A stretch of 64,000 bases of DNA from Corynebacterium aquilae DSM 44791 (GTDB lineage: Bacteria; Actinomycetota; Actinomycetes; Mycobacteriales; Mycobacteriaceae), in contig NZ_CP009245.1 in the NCBI RefSeq assembly GCF_001941445.1, forward strand, positions 209,992-273,991, read 5' to 3'. The notes beneath the pieces are model-generated. The model was not told the origin of the DNA. It worked only from the letters and a program-made list of their open reading frames with translations, and did not search any database. The position numbers and the translations under genes were made by a program. Positions 1 through 7,382 of this stretch are shown here, piece by piece; within the stretch, counting starts at the first letter, position 1, and the number at the start of each line of letters is the position of its first letter.

Positions 1-66
1 ACGCCCCAACCCTACGTGGCGAAGCTGAGAAAAAGTACCTTTAGCGCCGTCGCGGAGGAAAATTAG
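1..66 (+). CDS. C-terminal end of an upstream gene, possibly a PonA-type penicillin-binding protein
   Basis: The first frame is open from the window edge to a TAG stop at 64-66 and gives the 21-residue tail of a protein that ends in AVAEEN. The sequence alone does not identify it. In C. glutamicum and M. tuberculosis the gene next to whcA/whiB4 is a bifunctional penicillin-binding protein, so that is the best guess by gene order only. A chance open frame of this length cannot be excluded. Confidence 0.4.
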   Translation, partial: TPQPYVAKLRKSTFSAVAEEN

Positions 67-641
67 GTCGTCGTTGGTGGTGGGGTAGGGGTGTGTCGTG
101 GCCTGTTGGGTGGCTGGTTGATTTGGAAGCGGGGTGATAGTGGGGTGCTGGTGGAATTGTGCGGTTGGGTGGGGTGGAGGGGCAGGACGAGGTGGTGCGG
201 GGTGGTGCAGGGTGGTGCGGGGTGGCGTGGGGCAGAGAAAAGGGTGAATTGGTTCAGCGGGTGGGGGTGGGGCAGTGGGGCCTGTTCTTGCTGCATAGAT
301 GCGTTATTGGGGATGTGTTGTGCGGGGGGATGCGCTGTTGAGTGAGCAAAAAATCAGGATTGGGGGAAGCGAGGGGGTAGCCATTTTCAAAAAGTGGGGC
401 AAAAAACGCCCAAAGCTTTTTGGAAGGGGGTAAAGTCCCTTTCTGATCGAGGGGTTCGGCTCCCTTTATCACGAGATAGACGTGATAGGTACTACGAGAA
501 GAAAACCTGTCATTCAGCAGGAAGTTTTTTCTTTCGTGCTGGTCATGACCTTTTTGCAGACGCGCGGTGGCGGCGGGGGTAGGGAAGTATGCAAAAAGGT
601 GCACCCGGAATGGTGTGACTTATTCGACATAGGTGCATGTA
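67..641. other. Intergenic region upstream of whcA
   Basis: No convincing gene is visible on either strand. Roughly 70-330 is G/T-rich low-complexity sequence with short direct repeats of a ggtggtgcgggg-like unit near 190-235. The rest is mixed sequence leading into the whcA control region. The open frames here have no ribosome site and odd composition, and I treat them as chance. Confidence 0.5.
467..487. promoter_or_regulatory. Inverted repeat TATCACG-N7-CGTGATA, possible operator
   Basis: Two perfect 7-base arms are separated by 7 bases, about 210 bases upstream of whcA. The symmetry and spacing resemble a dimeric regulator site. No regulator is assigned. Confidence 0.3.
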
Positions 642-657
642 TGTGAATACACTTACA
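642..657. promoter_or_regulatory. GlxR/CRP-type site upstream of whcA
   Basis: TGTGAATACACTTACA fits the GlxR consensus TGTGA-N6-TCACA with one mismatch. It ends 39 bases before the whcA start codon. A weaker second copy, TGTGA-N6-CGACA, lies at 614-629. glxR itself is encoded about 2 kb downstream. Confidence 0.5.
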
Positions 658-696
658 TTCGTCTCGTGAATAGCCGCCCACGTTAGGAGGGAAGCA

Positions 697-1047
697 ATGA
701 CCGCTTCACTCACCAACACGAAAAACAACCCCTACCTCTCCGCATCGACCACCACGGTCGAGCCCGCAAAAACCCGCGGAGACTGGGTAACCCAAGCAAA
801 GTGCCGCGATGGTGATCCCGACGCGCTCTTTGTCCGAGGGGCAGCACAGCGTCGCGCAGCACAAATTTGCCGCCGTTGCCCTGTCGTCGACCTCTGTCGC
901 GCAGATGCCCTCGACAACAAGGTCGAGTTCGGCGTCTGGGGAGGCCTCACCGAACGTCAGCGCCGCGCCCTGTTGCGCGCCAACCCTGACGTCACCGATT
1001 GGGCCGCCTACTTTGAGCGCCATGGCGACGAACTCCTCGGCGTCTAA
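697..1047 (+). CDS. whcA: WhiB-family iron-sulfur regulator (WhcA/WhiB4-like)
   Basis: A 116-residue cytoplasmic WhiB-type protein. The four cluster-binding cysteines are C36, C58, C61 and C67 (C-X2-C-X5-C after the first), followed by the family signature GVWGG at 79-83 and an arginine-rich segment near 87-94. In this family a redox-sensitive 4Fe-4S cluster controls transcription, either by DNA binding or by binding sigma-A. The gene order (RidA, MBL fold, crp/glxR, nth downstream) matches whcA of C. glutamicum and whiB4 of M. tuberculosis, both linked to oxidative stress. The start is supported by an AGGAGG six bases upstream of the ATG. A GlxR-type site lies upstream at 642-657. Confidence 0.9.
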   Translation: MTASLTNTKNNPYLSASTTTVEPAKTRGDWVTQAKCRDGDPDALFVRGAAQRRAAQICRRCPVVDLCRADALDNKVEFGVWGGLTERQRRALLRANPDVTDWAAYFERHGDELLGV

Positions 1048-1146
1048 CCCCCACTAGCCGCATCCCATACAGGCCACCTTCGGTGGCGTGTTGAAGGCTC
1101 CGCCCCGCGACCCACATCAGGGTTTCCAGCGTGCGGTGCCTTGCGA

Positions 1147-1184
1147 TGAAGGCCCATGCCACCTTTTGCCGGCATGGGTCTTCA
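1147..1184 (+). terminator. Strong hairpin downstream of whcA
   Basis: The 14-base arms 1147-1160 and 1171-1184 pair with a single G-U wobble around a 10-base loop. There is no long T tract after it, so it may be a weak terminator or an RNA-stabilising structure. Smaller hairpins lie at 1072-1088 and 1225-1240. Confidence 0.5.
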
Positions 1185-1275
1185 CTTAATTCCTGCCCCG
1201 CTCCAGGACCGGCCACCCCCACAGGTGGGTTTGCTCCCACCACCTTGCGGGGTGAAAACCAGTAGAATCGCCGCC

Positions 1276-1431
1276 ATGACTACATGGGAATACGCGACCG
1301 TGCCGCTGCTGTCGCACGCGACCAAGCAAATCCTGGACACCTGGGGCGAAGACGGTTGGGAACTCGTCGCCGTCACCCCCGGCCCCAACCCGGACAACTC
1401 AGTGGCCTACCTGAAGCGGCCGAAGCAATGA
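1276..1431 (+). CDS. Small DUF4177-type protein
   Basis: A 51-residue protein that starts MTTWEYATV and has the aromatic pattern W-E-Y..GEDGWELV typical of the short DUF4177 family; its function is unknown. Its stop overlaps the ATG of the RidA gene (ATGA at 1428-1431), so the two are probably translated together. The equivalent small gene sits beside the LEAP/RidA gene in mycobacteria. No clear Shine-Dalgarno sequence precedes the ATG; I chose it because the first conserved residues follow at once. Cytoplasmic by sequence. Confidence 0.75.
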   Translation: MTTWEYATVPLLSHATKQILDTWGEDGWELVAVTPGPNPDNSVAYLKRPKQ

Positions 1432-1886
1432 GCGCCACCCAGCGTCTCGCGGAGCTCGGCATCACCCTGCCCACCGTCGCCGCTCCCGTAGCGGCCTACG
1501 TTCCGGCCATCCAGGTCGGCAACCAGGTGTGGACCAGCGGCCAGCTGCCGTTTGTCGACGGCAAATTGCCCGCCACCGGCCACGTCGGCGCCGAAGTTAG
1601 CGAAGAAGACGCCAAGGGCTATGCCCGCCAGGCCGCCCTGAATGCGCTCGCCGCCATCGATCAGCTCGTCGGCATCGACAACGTCACCCGCGTGGTGAAG
1701 GTCGTCGGCTTCGTCAACAGCCCCGCTGACTTCACCGGCCAGCCCGCCGTCATCAACGGCGCCAGCGAACTGTGCCAGGAAGTCTTCGGGGAAGCCGGCC
1801 AGCACGCGCGCTCTGCCGTCGGCGTGGCCGCCCTGCCCATGGGTAGCCCCGTCGAAGTCGAAATAATCGTGGAAATTGCCAACTAG
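1428..1886 (+). CDS. RidA/YjgF-family protein (LEAP-like)
   Basis: A 152-residue protein of the RidA/YER057c superfamily. The core VGNQVWTSGQLP is at 30-41, and the C-terminal ARSAVGVAALP plus VEVEIIVEI strand keeps the arginine (R128) that RidA enamine/imine deaminases use. Known RidA proteins release ammonia from reactive 2-aminoacrylate and protect PLP enzymes; whether this subfamily does so is inference. The M. tuberculosis counterpart next to the MBL-fold gene is called LEAP. The ATG overlaps the upstream DUF4177 stop. The metallo-beta-lactamase gene follows after 31 bases and has its own -10 box. Confidence 0.85.
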   Translation: MSATQRLAELGITLPTVAAPVAAYVPAIQVGNQVWTSGQLPFVDGKLPATGHVGAEVSEEDAKGYARQAALNALAAIDQLVGIDNVTRVVKVVGFVNSPADFTGQPAVINGASELCQEVFGEAGQHARSAVGVAALPMGSPVEVEIIVEIAN

Positions 1887-1917
1887 TCGGCAAGCAAAGC
1901 AACTACACTTAAAAACC

Positions 1918-2736
1918 ATGGAGCACCCCGCCTACAGTCAGCTGCGACAGGTCACCCCGTCAGCAGCCGTTGTCCTCTGTCCCAATCCCGGATACGCCAC
2001 CCTCGACGGCACGAACTCTTGGGTTATTCGCGCCGAAGGCGATCCGAAATCCATCGTTATCGACCCGGGCCCGGAAGACGAAGGTCACCTCAACGTCCTG
2101 CACTCCAAGTCGGACGAAGTCGGCCTCATCTTGCTGACTCACCGCCACCACGACCACGGTGACGGGGCTACCCGCTTCAGGCAGCTGACCGGTGCCCCCA
2201 TCGCCGCCAGCGACGCGTCCTACTGCCGCGACGCCGAGCCGCTCAAAGACGGCCAGTTCATCACCCTCGACGGTGTGACCCCCACCATCGAAGTGATGGC
2301 TGCCCCCGGCCACACCAAAGACTCCGTCTGCTTCTTCATCTGGTCCGGCACCCCCGGCGAATCCACGCTGGAAGGCATCGTCACCGGTGACACCATCGCC
2401 GGCCGCCACACCACCATGATCAGCGAAACCGACGGCGATCTGGGCCACTACCTGGAAACCCTCGGCACCCTGGAAGAGCGTGGCAAGGACATCACCCTGC
2501 TGCCCGGCCACGGCCCAGAGCACCCGGATACCTCCCAGCTGGCCCGCAAGTACCTCGATCGGCGCGCCCAGCGTCTCGACCAGGTCAAGCAGGCTCTCAA
2601 AGAGCTCGGCAAGGACGCCAGCATGAAGGAAATCGTCGACTTCATCTACACCGACGTCGACCCGGTTCTGCGCGACGCGGCCGAACAATCCACCCGCGTT
2701 ACCATGCGTTACCTGGAAAACCACCCGGACGCCTAA
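1918..2736 (+). CDS. Metallo-beta-lactamase fold hydrolase
   Basis: A 272-residue hydrolase with the zinc motif THRHHDHGDG (74-83), then H132 in APGHTKDS, D158 in TGDTI and H198 in LPGHGPEH: the full ligand set of a two-metal MBL-fold enzyme. The C-terminal part (about 205-272) is a helical LACTB2-like tail with R-rich segments. No signal peptide is present, so it is cytoplasmic. The substrate is unknown; relatives include LACTB2-type endoribonucleases and thioesterases. I chose ATG 1918 because TACACT at 1904-1909 lies eight bases upstream, which suits a leaderless transcript. The order RidA-MBL-glxR is conserved in mycolata. Confidence 0.88.
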   Translation: MEHPAYSQLRQVTPSAAVVLCPNPGYATLDGTNSWVIRAEGDPKSIVIDPGPEDEGHLNVLHSKSDEVGLILLTHRHHDHGDGATRFRQLTGAPIAASDASYCRDAEPLKDGQFITLDGVTPTIEVMAAPGHTKDSVCFFIWSGTPGESTLEGIVTGDTIAGRHTTMISETDGDLGHYLETLGTLEERGKDITLLPGHGPEHPDTSQLARKYLDRRAQRLDQVKQALKELGKDASMKEIVDFIYTDVDPVLRDAAEQSTRVTMRYLENHPDA

Positions 2737-2750
2737 ACCGCGCCCCACAC

Positions 2751-2796
2751 AACACCCCACCGCACCCGCGCAGCACGCGCACCGCGGTGGGGTGTT
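2751..2796 (+). terminator. Terminator after the MBL-fold gene
   Basis: Perfect 13-base arms 2751-2763 and 2784-2796, 15 bases after the stop codon; the 3' arm ends in GTGTT. Confidence 0.7.
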
Positions 2797-2841
2797 CGTG
2801 CGCAAAAAGCAGAAACCGGCCCAGCCGACAAGACCGCAACA

Positions 2842-2870
2842 CAAAGCCCGCCTCCCAGAGGGAGACGGGC
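2842..2870 (-). terminator. Rho-independent terminator of glxR
   Basis: On the minus strand an 11-base GC-rich stem (2860-2870 with 2846-2856, one A-C mismatch) with a three-base loop is followed by TTTGTG. It lies 20 bases past the glxR stop. Confidence 0.8.
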
Positions 2871-2890
2871 AAAGCCTGTGTGGCGAAAAG

Positions 2891-3574
2891 TTAGCGGGCG
2901 CGACGCGCCAGGTGCTCGGTGTCAGAAATCAGCACCGACTTACCCTCCAGGCGAATCCAGCCACGCTGCGCGAAGGTCGCCAGCGCCTTGTTCACGGTCT
3001 CGCGGGAAGCGCCCACCAGCTGGGCGATCTCTTCCTGGGTCAGGTCGTGGTTCACGCGCAATGCGGCACCCTCCTGGGAGCCGAAGCGGTTCGCCAGCTG
3101 CAGCAGGGTCTTAGCGACACGGCCGGGTACGTCGGTGAAGATCAAGTCCGCCAGGGAGGCGTTGGTGCGACGCAGACGACGCGCCAGGACGCGCAGCAGC
3201 TGCTCGGAAATCTCGGGGTGCTGGGCGATCCACTTGTGCAGCATCTCGGAGTTCATGGTGGCGGCGTGAACATCGGTCACGCACACTGCCGAAGAGGTGC
3301 GGGGGCCCGGATCGAAGATGGACAACTCGCCGAACATGTCGGAGGGGCCCATCACGGTCAGGAGGTTCTCGCGACCATCCGGGGCGTGGCGAGCCAGCTT
3401 CACCTTGCCGGAAGTCAGAATGTAGAGACGGTCGCCGGGTTCACCCTCTTCGAAGATGACCGCGCCACGCGGGAAGCGAACCGATTCCAACTCTGAAATC
3501 AACGTGCTCACCGCCGCAGGGTCAACACCCTGAAAAATTCCGGCACGCGACAGGATCTCCTGAACGGCTTCCAC
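2891..3574 (-). CDS. glxR: cAMP receptor-type global regulator GlxR
   Basis: A 227-residue CRP/FNR-family regulator. The N-terminal cyclic-nucleotide domain spans about 10-120, with the phosphate-binding cassette [17 protein letters not shown]. The C-terminal winged helix contains [20 protein letters not shown]. GlxR binds cAMP and TGTGA-N6-TCACA sites and controls carbon metabolism, respiration and envelope genes in C. glutamicum. The start is GTG 3574, preceded by AAGGAG with six bases of spacing, which gives exactly the C. glutamicum length; an upstream in-frame ATG at 3622 lacks a ribosome site. A -10 box TACAAT at 3725-3730 implies a leader of about 145 bases. The cyclase gene cyaB lies at 21.7-23.2 kb. 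Confidence 0.95.
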   Translation of the reverse strand: MEAVQEILSRAGIFQGVDPAAVSTLISELESVRFPRGAVIFEEGEPGDRLYILTSGKVKLARHAPDGRENLLTVMGPSDMFGELSIFDPGPRTSSAVCVTDVHAATMNSEMLHKWIAQHPEISEQLLRVLARRLRRTNASLADLIFTDVPGRVAKTLLQLANRFGSQEGAALRVNHDLTQEEIAQLVGASRETVNKALATFAQRGWIRLEGKSVLISDTEHLARRAR

Positions 3575-3724
3575 AATTGACTCCTTAGACAGGCTTAACT
3601 TTTTGGATGAATCGCTAAACAACCACGCGCACCATGCGACGTGGACACAACCCCACCCCGGTGTTGTGACACACGCAAGGCAGAACCCCTCACAAACGCT
3701 GGGGGGAAGCGGCGAAAAGCGGCG

Positions 3725-3753
3725 AATTGTATAACCAAAACCGTTTTCCGGAA
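3725..3753 (-). promoter_or_regulatory. Putative glxR promoter
   Basis: On the minus strand TACAAT (3725-3730) is preceded at 17 bases by TTTCCG (3748-3753). The -35 match is weak. No good GlxR site was seen in this 280-base leader. Confidence 0.4.
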
Positions 3754-3855
3754 ATGCTAAAAAGCTGTGCTGTTCACCACTCTACTATGTTCTAAGTCAC
3801 GAGGGAATAGAAAGCGTGTTCGCGCCACGAAACAGTCGCGACTTCGCCACATTTT

Positions 3856-3978
3856 CTAGTCCGCACGCACCTCAACAACGGGCTGCCCGGAACGGGTAAC
3901 AACAGCCTCGAAATGCTCCATACGCATGGCAAACACCGCCAGAACGACGGGGGTGAGCAAACACAGTGCGGCAATCAT
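3856..3978 (-). CDS. Small membrane peptide between glxR and nth (40 aa)
   Basis: An ATG at 3978 opens a 40-residue frame that begins MIAALCLLTPVVLAVFAMRM, one clear membrane segment (about 2-18) followed by a short polar tail ending VVEVRAD. On the minus strand TAGAAT (3986-3991) sits seven bases before the ATG, the spacing of a leaderless promoter. It is divergent from nth. I do not recognise a family. The hydrophobic-then-charged layout and the promoter argue for a real gene, but the size leaves room for chance. Confidence 0.5.
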   Translation of the reverse strand: MIAALCLLTPVVLAVFAMRMEHFEAVVTRSGQPVVEVRAD

Positions 3979-4041
3979 GTCTCACATTCTACCCACGCCA
4001 ACGACCACCAAAAACCACCCCCAAGTCTTAAGCTGGGGGCC

Positions 4042-4707
4042 ATGCCCAGCTCCCCAAAAGCCCCACGAAACAACCCCGCCGACGCATGTGTGGTAGAAAA
4101 CCTGCTGGCGCAGGCCTACCCGGAGGCAACCTGCGAGCTGAACTTCACCAACCCCTTCGAACTGCTCGTCGCCACCGCCCTGAGCGCCCAAACCACCGAC
4201 GTTCGCGTCAACACCGTCACCCCGGAACTGTTTTCCCGTTTCCCCGACGCTGATGCCCTGGCGCACGCCAGCCACGACGAGGTCGCTGAGATCATCCGCC
4301 CCGTCGGCATGCACAACCAAAAGGCCAAAAACCTCATCAACATGGCCTCCAGCCTGGTGGGTTCTTGCGATGGTCAGGTGCCCGCAGATCGTGACAGCCT
4401 CACCGCGCTGGCCGGGGTGGGGCGCAAAACCGCCAACGTGGTGCTGGGCACCTGGTTTCGCCAGCCCACCATGCCGGTCGATACCCACGTCACCAGGGTT
4501 GCCCACGCGCTGGGTTTGAGCCGGGGGAAAACCCCACTGGCCATCGAAAAAGATTTGTGCGCGCAGCTGCCCGAGGACACCTGGGTGGATTTTTCCCACC
4601 GCATGATCTTGCACGGCCGGCGCATCTGCCATGCCCGCACCCCCGACTGCGGAAACTGCATCCTGTCTAGGGTGTGCCCCAGTGCCACGGCCCCGCTACG
4701 GGGATAG
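4042..4707 (+). CDS. nth: Endonuclease III (DNA glycosylase/AP lyase)
   Basis: A 221-residue base-excision repair enzyme. The helix-hairpin-helix LAGVGRKTA (123-131) carries the catalytic lysine K129, and VDTHV holds the catalytic D147. The 4Fe-4S loop is complete: C196-X6-C203-X2-C206-X5-C212. It removes oxidised pyrimidines and nicks the abasic site. ATG 4042 gives the usual length; the frame is open further upstream, but that extension is low-complexity. Its place beside glxR is conserved in mycolata. No terminator separates it from the tlpA operon, although that operon has its own -10 box. Confidence 0.93.
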   Translation: MPSSPKAPRNNPADACVVENLLAQAYPEATCELNFTNPFELLVATALSAQTTDVRVNTVTPELFSRFPDADALAHASHDEVAEIIRPVGMHNQKAKNLINMASSLVGSCDGQVPADRDSLTALAGVGRKTANVVLGTWFRQPTMPVDTHVTRVAHALGLSRGKTPLAIEKDLCAQLPEDTWVDFSHRMILHGRRICHARTPDCGNCILSRVCPSATAPLRG

Positions 4708-4720
4708 CTGGATGAGTACT

Positions 4721-4726
4721 TACAAT
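4721..4726 (+). promoter_or_regulatory. -10 box TACAAT upstream of the tlpA operon
   Basis: TACAAT lies 42 bases before the tlpA ATG. No clear -35 element was seen. It starts just after the nth stop codon. Confidence 0.45.
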
Positions 4727-4768
4727 GAGGCAACACCACGAACAGCAACGACGGGAGCCCCTTAAGGC

Positions 4769-5359
4769 ATGAAACGCACCATCATCGCTTCCATTTTCGG
4801 GGCCGTCGTGATCGGGGTCTTGCTGGCGCTGGTCATCAGCACCACCCGGCCGGCCACCCCCGCGGACGATGCTGCCACGGATCCGGTTGCGGCGCAGGAC
4901 AGCCCTGCCGCCCCGGTCGCGCAGCGCCCCGATTGCCCGGTGAACACCATCGCCGGGGTGAACTTGGATTGTCTCGGTGGCCAGGCTGCCCCCGCTGACA
5001 CCTCGATCAGCACCCCGACAGTGGTGACCTTGTGGGCCTGGTGGTGTGGCCCCTGCCGTGCGGAGCTTCCCCTGTTTGATGAGCTGGCGGCTGCTCACCC
5101 GGACTGGACTGTGCTCGGGGTGCACGTGGACGCCAAAGATGGTGCCGGCGCCCAATTACTCTCTGAGCTCGGCAGCGACCTGCCCAGCCTGAAAGATCCC
5201 AACAGCCAGCTCGCCGCGAAACTCAGCCTGCCCAACGTGGTTCCTATCACGATCTTTATTTCCCCGGACGGCACTACCAAGGTGCATGCCAAGCCCTATA
5301 CCAGTTTCGCGGATCTTAACCAGGACGCGCAGCAGGCTTTTGCTGGAGCTGGTCGCTAG
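4769..5359 (+). CDS. TlpA-like membrane-anchored thioredoxin-fold protein
   Basis: A 196-residue protein with an uncleaved signal anchor at 5-25, an Ala/Pro/Asp-rich linker to about 52, then a thioredoxin domain. The redox motif is WCGPC (92-96), and a cis-proline follows in VVPITIF. An extra cysteine pair, C56 and C68, precedes the domain. It should act outside the membrane as a thiol reductase, as TlpA/ResA proteins do; the partner is unknown. The stop TAG overlaps the GTG start of the Nudix gene (TAGTG), so these two are coupled, and marP follows. M. tuberculosis has the same order, Rv3673c-Rv3672c-Rv3671c. Confidence 0.88.
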   Translation: MKRTIIASIFGAVVIGVLLALVISTTRPATPADDAATDPVAAQDSPAAPVAQRPDCPVNTIAGVNLDCLGGQAAPADTSISTPTVVTLWAWWCGPCRAELPLFDELAAAHPDWTVLGVHVDAKDGAGAQLLSELGSDLPSLKDPNSQLAAKLSLPNVVPITIFISPDGTTKVHAKPYTSFADLNQDAQQAFAGAGR

Positions 5360-6081
5360 TGGGCGCGCCTGCGTGGCTGCGCCCTGTGATCGATGCCGGG
5401 CAGCAGGGGCATATCAATAGCCACTTGACTGAGCGCAATACCCACGACAATCCCGACGCGAGCCGCAAAGCCGCCGTGATGGTGCTGTTTAGTGGGGATC
5501 CGGCCGCGCGCGTGTTGCCTGATGATGCTGCGGTGTTGCTGACCCACCGCACGCCGACCATGCGGAGTCATTCCGGCCAGATCGCTTTCCCCGGCGGCCG
5601 GGTCGACCCGGAAGATCCCAGCATCGTTGCTGCTGCTTTGCGGGAAACCTTTGAGGAGACGGGGATTAGCCCCGACACCATACTTCCGCTGGCAACCTTG
5701 GACAATATCTTCATTCGGGCGACCGGCTACCCGGTGCACCCGGTGTTGGGGTACTGGCACACCCCGGGTGGGCACCATGTGGCCAGCCCGGAGGAAACCG
5801 ATGACGTGTTCACCAGCACCATCGGCGAGTTGGCGGATCCGGCGCACCGCTTCGCGATCACTCATGGCTCCTACACGGGCCCGGCTTTTCGAATCAACGA
5901 CTACCTGATCTGGGGTTTTACTGCCGGTGTTTTGGACGCCATTTTGGCGACGAGTGGCTGGGAGAAACCTTGGCGACACAACCCGCCGAGGAGCCTGGCG
6001 CAAGAAATCGCCAACTCGCGCAATAATGAGCAGTTACGACTCCCCGCGCCCGCATCCCGCGGCCGCATTCCCCGGCCTTAG
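5359..6081 (+). CDS. Nudix hydrolase, CoA diphosphatase type
   Basis: A 240-residue Nudix enzyme. It carries the CoA-pyrophosphatase signature LLTHRTPTMRSHSGQ (60-74) directly before the Nudix box (G80 to I103), in which R95-E96, E99-E100 and G102 are present. Such enzymes split coenzyme A or its oxidised forms into phosphopantetheine and 3',5'-ADP. The GTG start at 5359 overlaps the tlpA stop, the best evidence for this start. The C-terminal 40 residues are basic and likely disordered. It sits between two membrane/periplasm genes in one operon; why is not clear from sequence. Confidence 0.88.
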   Translation: MGAPAWLRPVIDAGQQGHINSHLTERNTHDNPDASRKAAVMVLFSGDPAARVLPDDAAVLLTHRTPTMRSHSGQIAFPGGRVDPEDPSIVAAALRETFEETGISPDTILPLATLDNIFIRATGYPVHPVLGYWHTPGGHHVASPEETDDVFTSTIGELADPAHRFAITHGSYTGPAFRINDYLIWGFTAGVLDAILATSGWEKPWRHNPPRSLAQEIANSRNNEQLRLPAPASRGRIPRP

Positions 6082-6116
6082 CTGTCACCGCATCACCATC
6101 AGGAGAATCCGCCATC

Positions 6117-7358
6117 GTGCTCACCGGCACCATTATTGACGTCATCGTCATCATCGCCCTCCTGTCGGCTCTTGCCGTCGGCTGGCGCCAGGGCGTCATC
6201 GCTGCCTCCTTGTCGATTCTGGGGGTTATCGCCGGCCTGTTTGGGGGCATGCTGGTCACCGAACGTCTGGCGAATTCCACGGATAATCCGGGACTGCGAA
6301 TCTTGCTGGTGCTGGGTGCTTACATTTTGCTCATCGCGATCGGGCACATGGCGGGCAGCGCTATTGGTGCGGCCTTGCGCGACCGGATGCGTTTTAAGTC
6401 CTCGCAGCGGATTGATTCGCTGTTGGGCGCGGTTTTTCAAACCTTTGCCACGCTGGTGGTGTTGTGGCTGATTGCTGGGCCGTTGGCGTCGAGCAATATC
6501 ACCGGGGTGAATACGGCGGTATCCCAGTCGCAGATTATGCGCTCTGTCGATGGGCACATGCCGAAGCAGGCCAGTCAGCTTCCCAATAAGCTTGCGGCGT
6601 TGTTGTCCGAGTCCGGTTTGCCGCCGCTGATTAGTCCTTTTACTGATCATGCGGGCACTGACGTTCCGGCTCCTGCCATCAATGTGGAGGACAAGGAGCT
6701 GGTAGAGCGGCTGCGCCCCAGCGTGGTGCACGTGTTGGGCGATGCTACTCAGTGTTCGCGCCGGCTGTCGGGTACTGGTTTTGTGGTTGATGACTCCCAC
6801 ATCATCACCAACGCTCACGTGGTGGCTGGTACGAACACGGTGCGTTTGGACACGGTGTTGGGGATGAAAAATGCCGACGTTGTGTATTACAACCCTTCCG
6901 AGGACATTGCGGTGTTGTTTGCTCAGGATTTGGGGTTGCCGGCGTTGCAGTGGGCCCCGGAGCCGGCCGTGTCGGGGGAGGACACCATTGTGATGGGGTT
7001 CCCGAACTCCGGTCCTTTTGAGGCGGCCCCGGGCCGTGTGAAGGATAAGTTGACGGTCAATGGGCCCGATATTTACGCCACGACCCGCATTGATCGGGAG
7101 GCGTATACGGTGCGTGGCACGATCCGTCAGGGCAATTCTGGCGGCCCGATGGTGAACCTTGAGGGCCAGGTGGTGGGCGTGGTCTTTGGCGCCTCCATCG
7201 ATAAGACGGACACGGGTTTTGTGCTCACCGCGCAGGAGGTGCGCGATTCCATTGGCGATATCAGTGGTCTGCGGGACAAGGTGGATACGAAGACCTGCGT
7301 CAATGGCCATGGTGCCGCGAATGCGACCTTGGAGAAGGACAATCCTTTCGCCCGCTGA
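6117..7358 (+). CDS. marP: MarP-like membrane serine protease (CvpA plus trypsin domain)
   Basis: A 413-residue protein. The N-terminal CvpA-like part has four membrane segments (about 5-23, 28-48, 60-82, 102-122). The external chymotrypsin-fold domain carries H234 (TNAHVV), D263 (SEDIAVL) and S341 (QGNSGGP). C213 and C394 lie where M. tuberculosis MarP has its activity-linked disulfide. MarP is needed there for acid and oxidative stress survival and processes the peptidoglycan hydrolase RipA. The GTG start at 6117 follows AGGAGA with good spacing, 35 bases after the Nudix stop. No terminator lies before the convergent hydrolase. Confidence 0.92.
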   Translation: MLTGTIIDVIVIIALLSALAVGWRQGVIAASLSILGVIAGLFGGMLVTERLANSTDNPGLRILLVLGAYILLIAIGHMAGSAIGAALRDRMRFKSSQRIDSLLGAVFQTFATLVVLWLIAGPLASSNITGVNTAVSQSQIMRSVDGHMPKQASQLPNKLAALLSESGLPPLISPFTDHAGTDVPAPAINVEDKELVERLRPSVVHVLGDATQCSRRLSGTGFVVDDSHIITNAHVVAGTNTVRLDTVLGMKNADVVYYNPSEDIAVLFAQDLGLPALQWAPEPAVSGEDTIVMGFPNSGPFEAAPGRVKDKLTVNGPDIYATTRIDREAYTVRGTIRQGNSGGPMVNLEGQVVGVVFGASIDKTDTGFVLTAQEVRDSIGDISGLRDKVDTKTCVNGHGAANATLEKDNPFAR

Positions 7359-7382
7359 GTGGGGCTGGTTTGGGGGAGTGTT

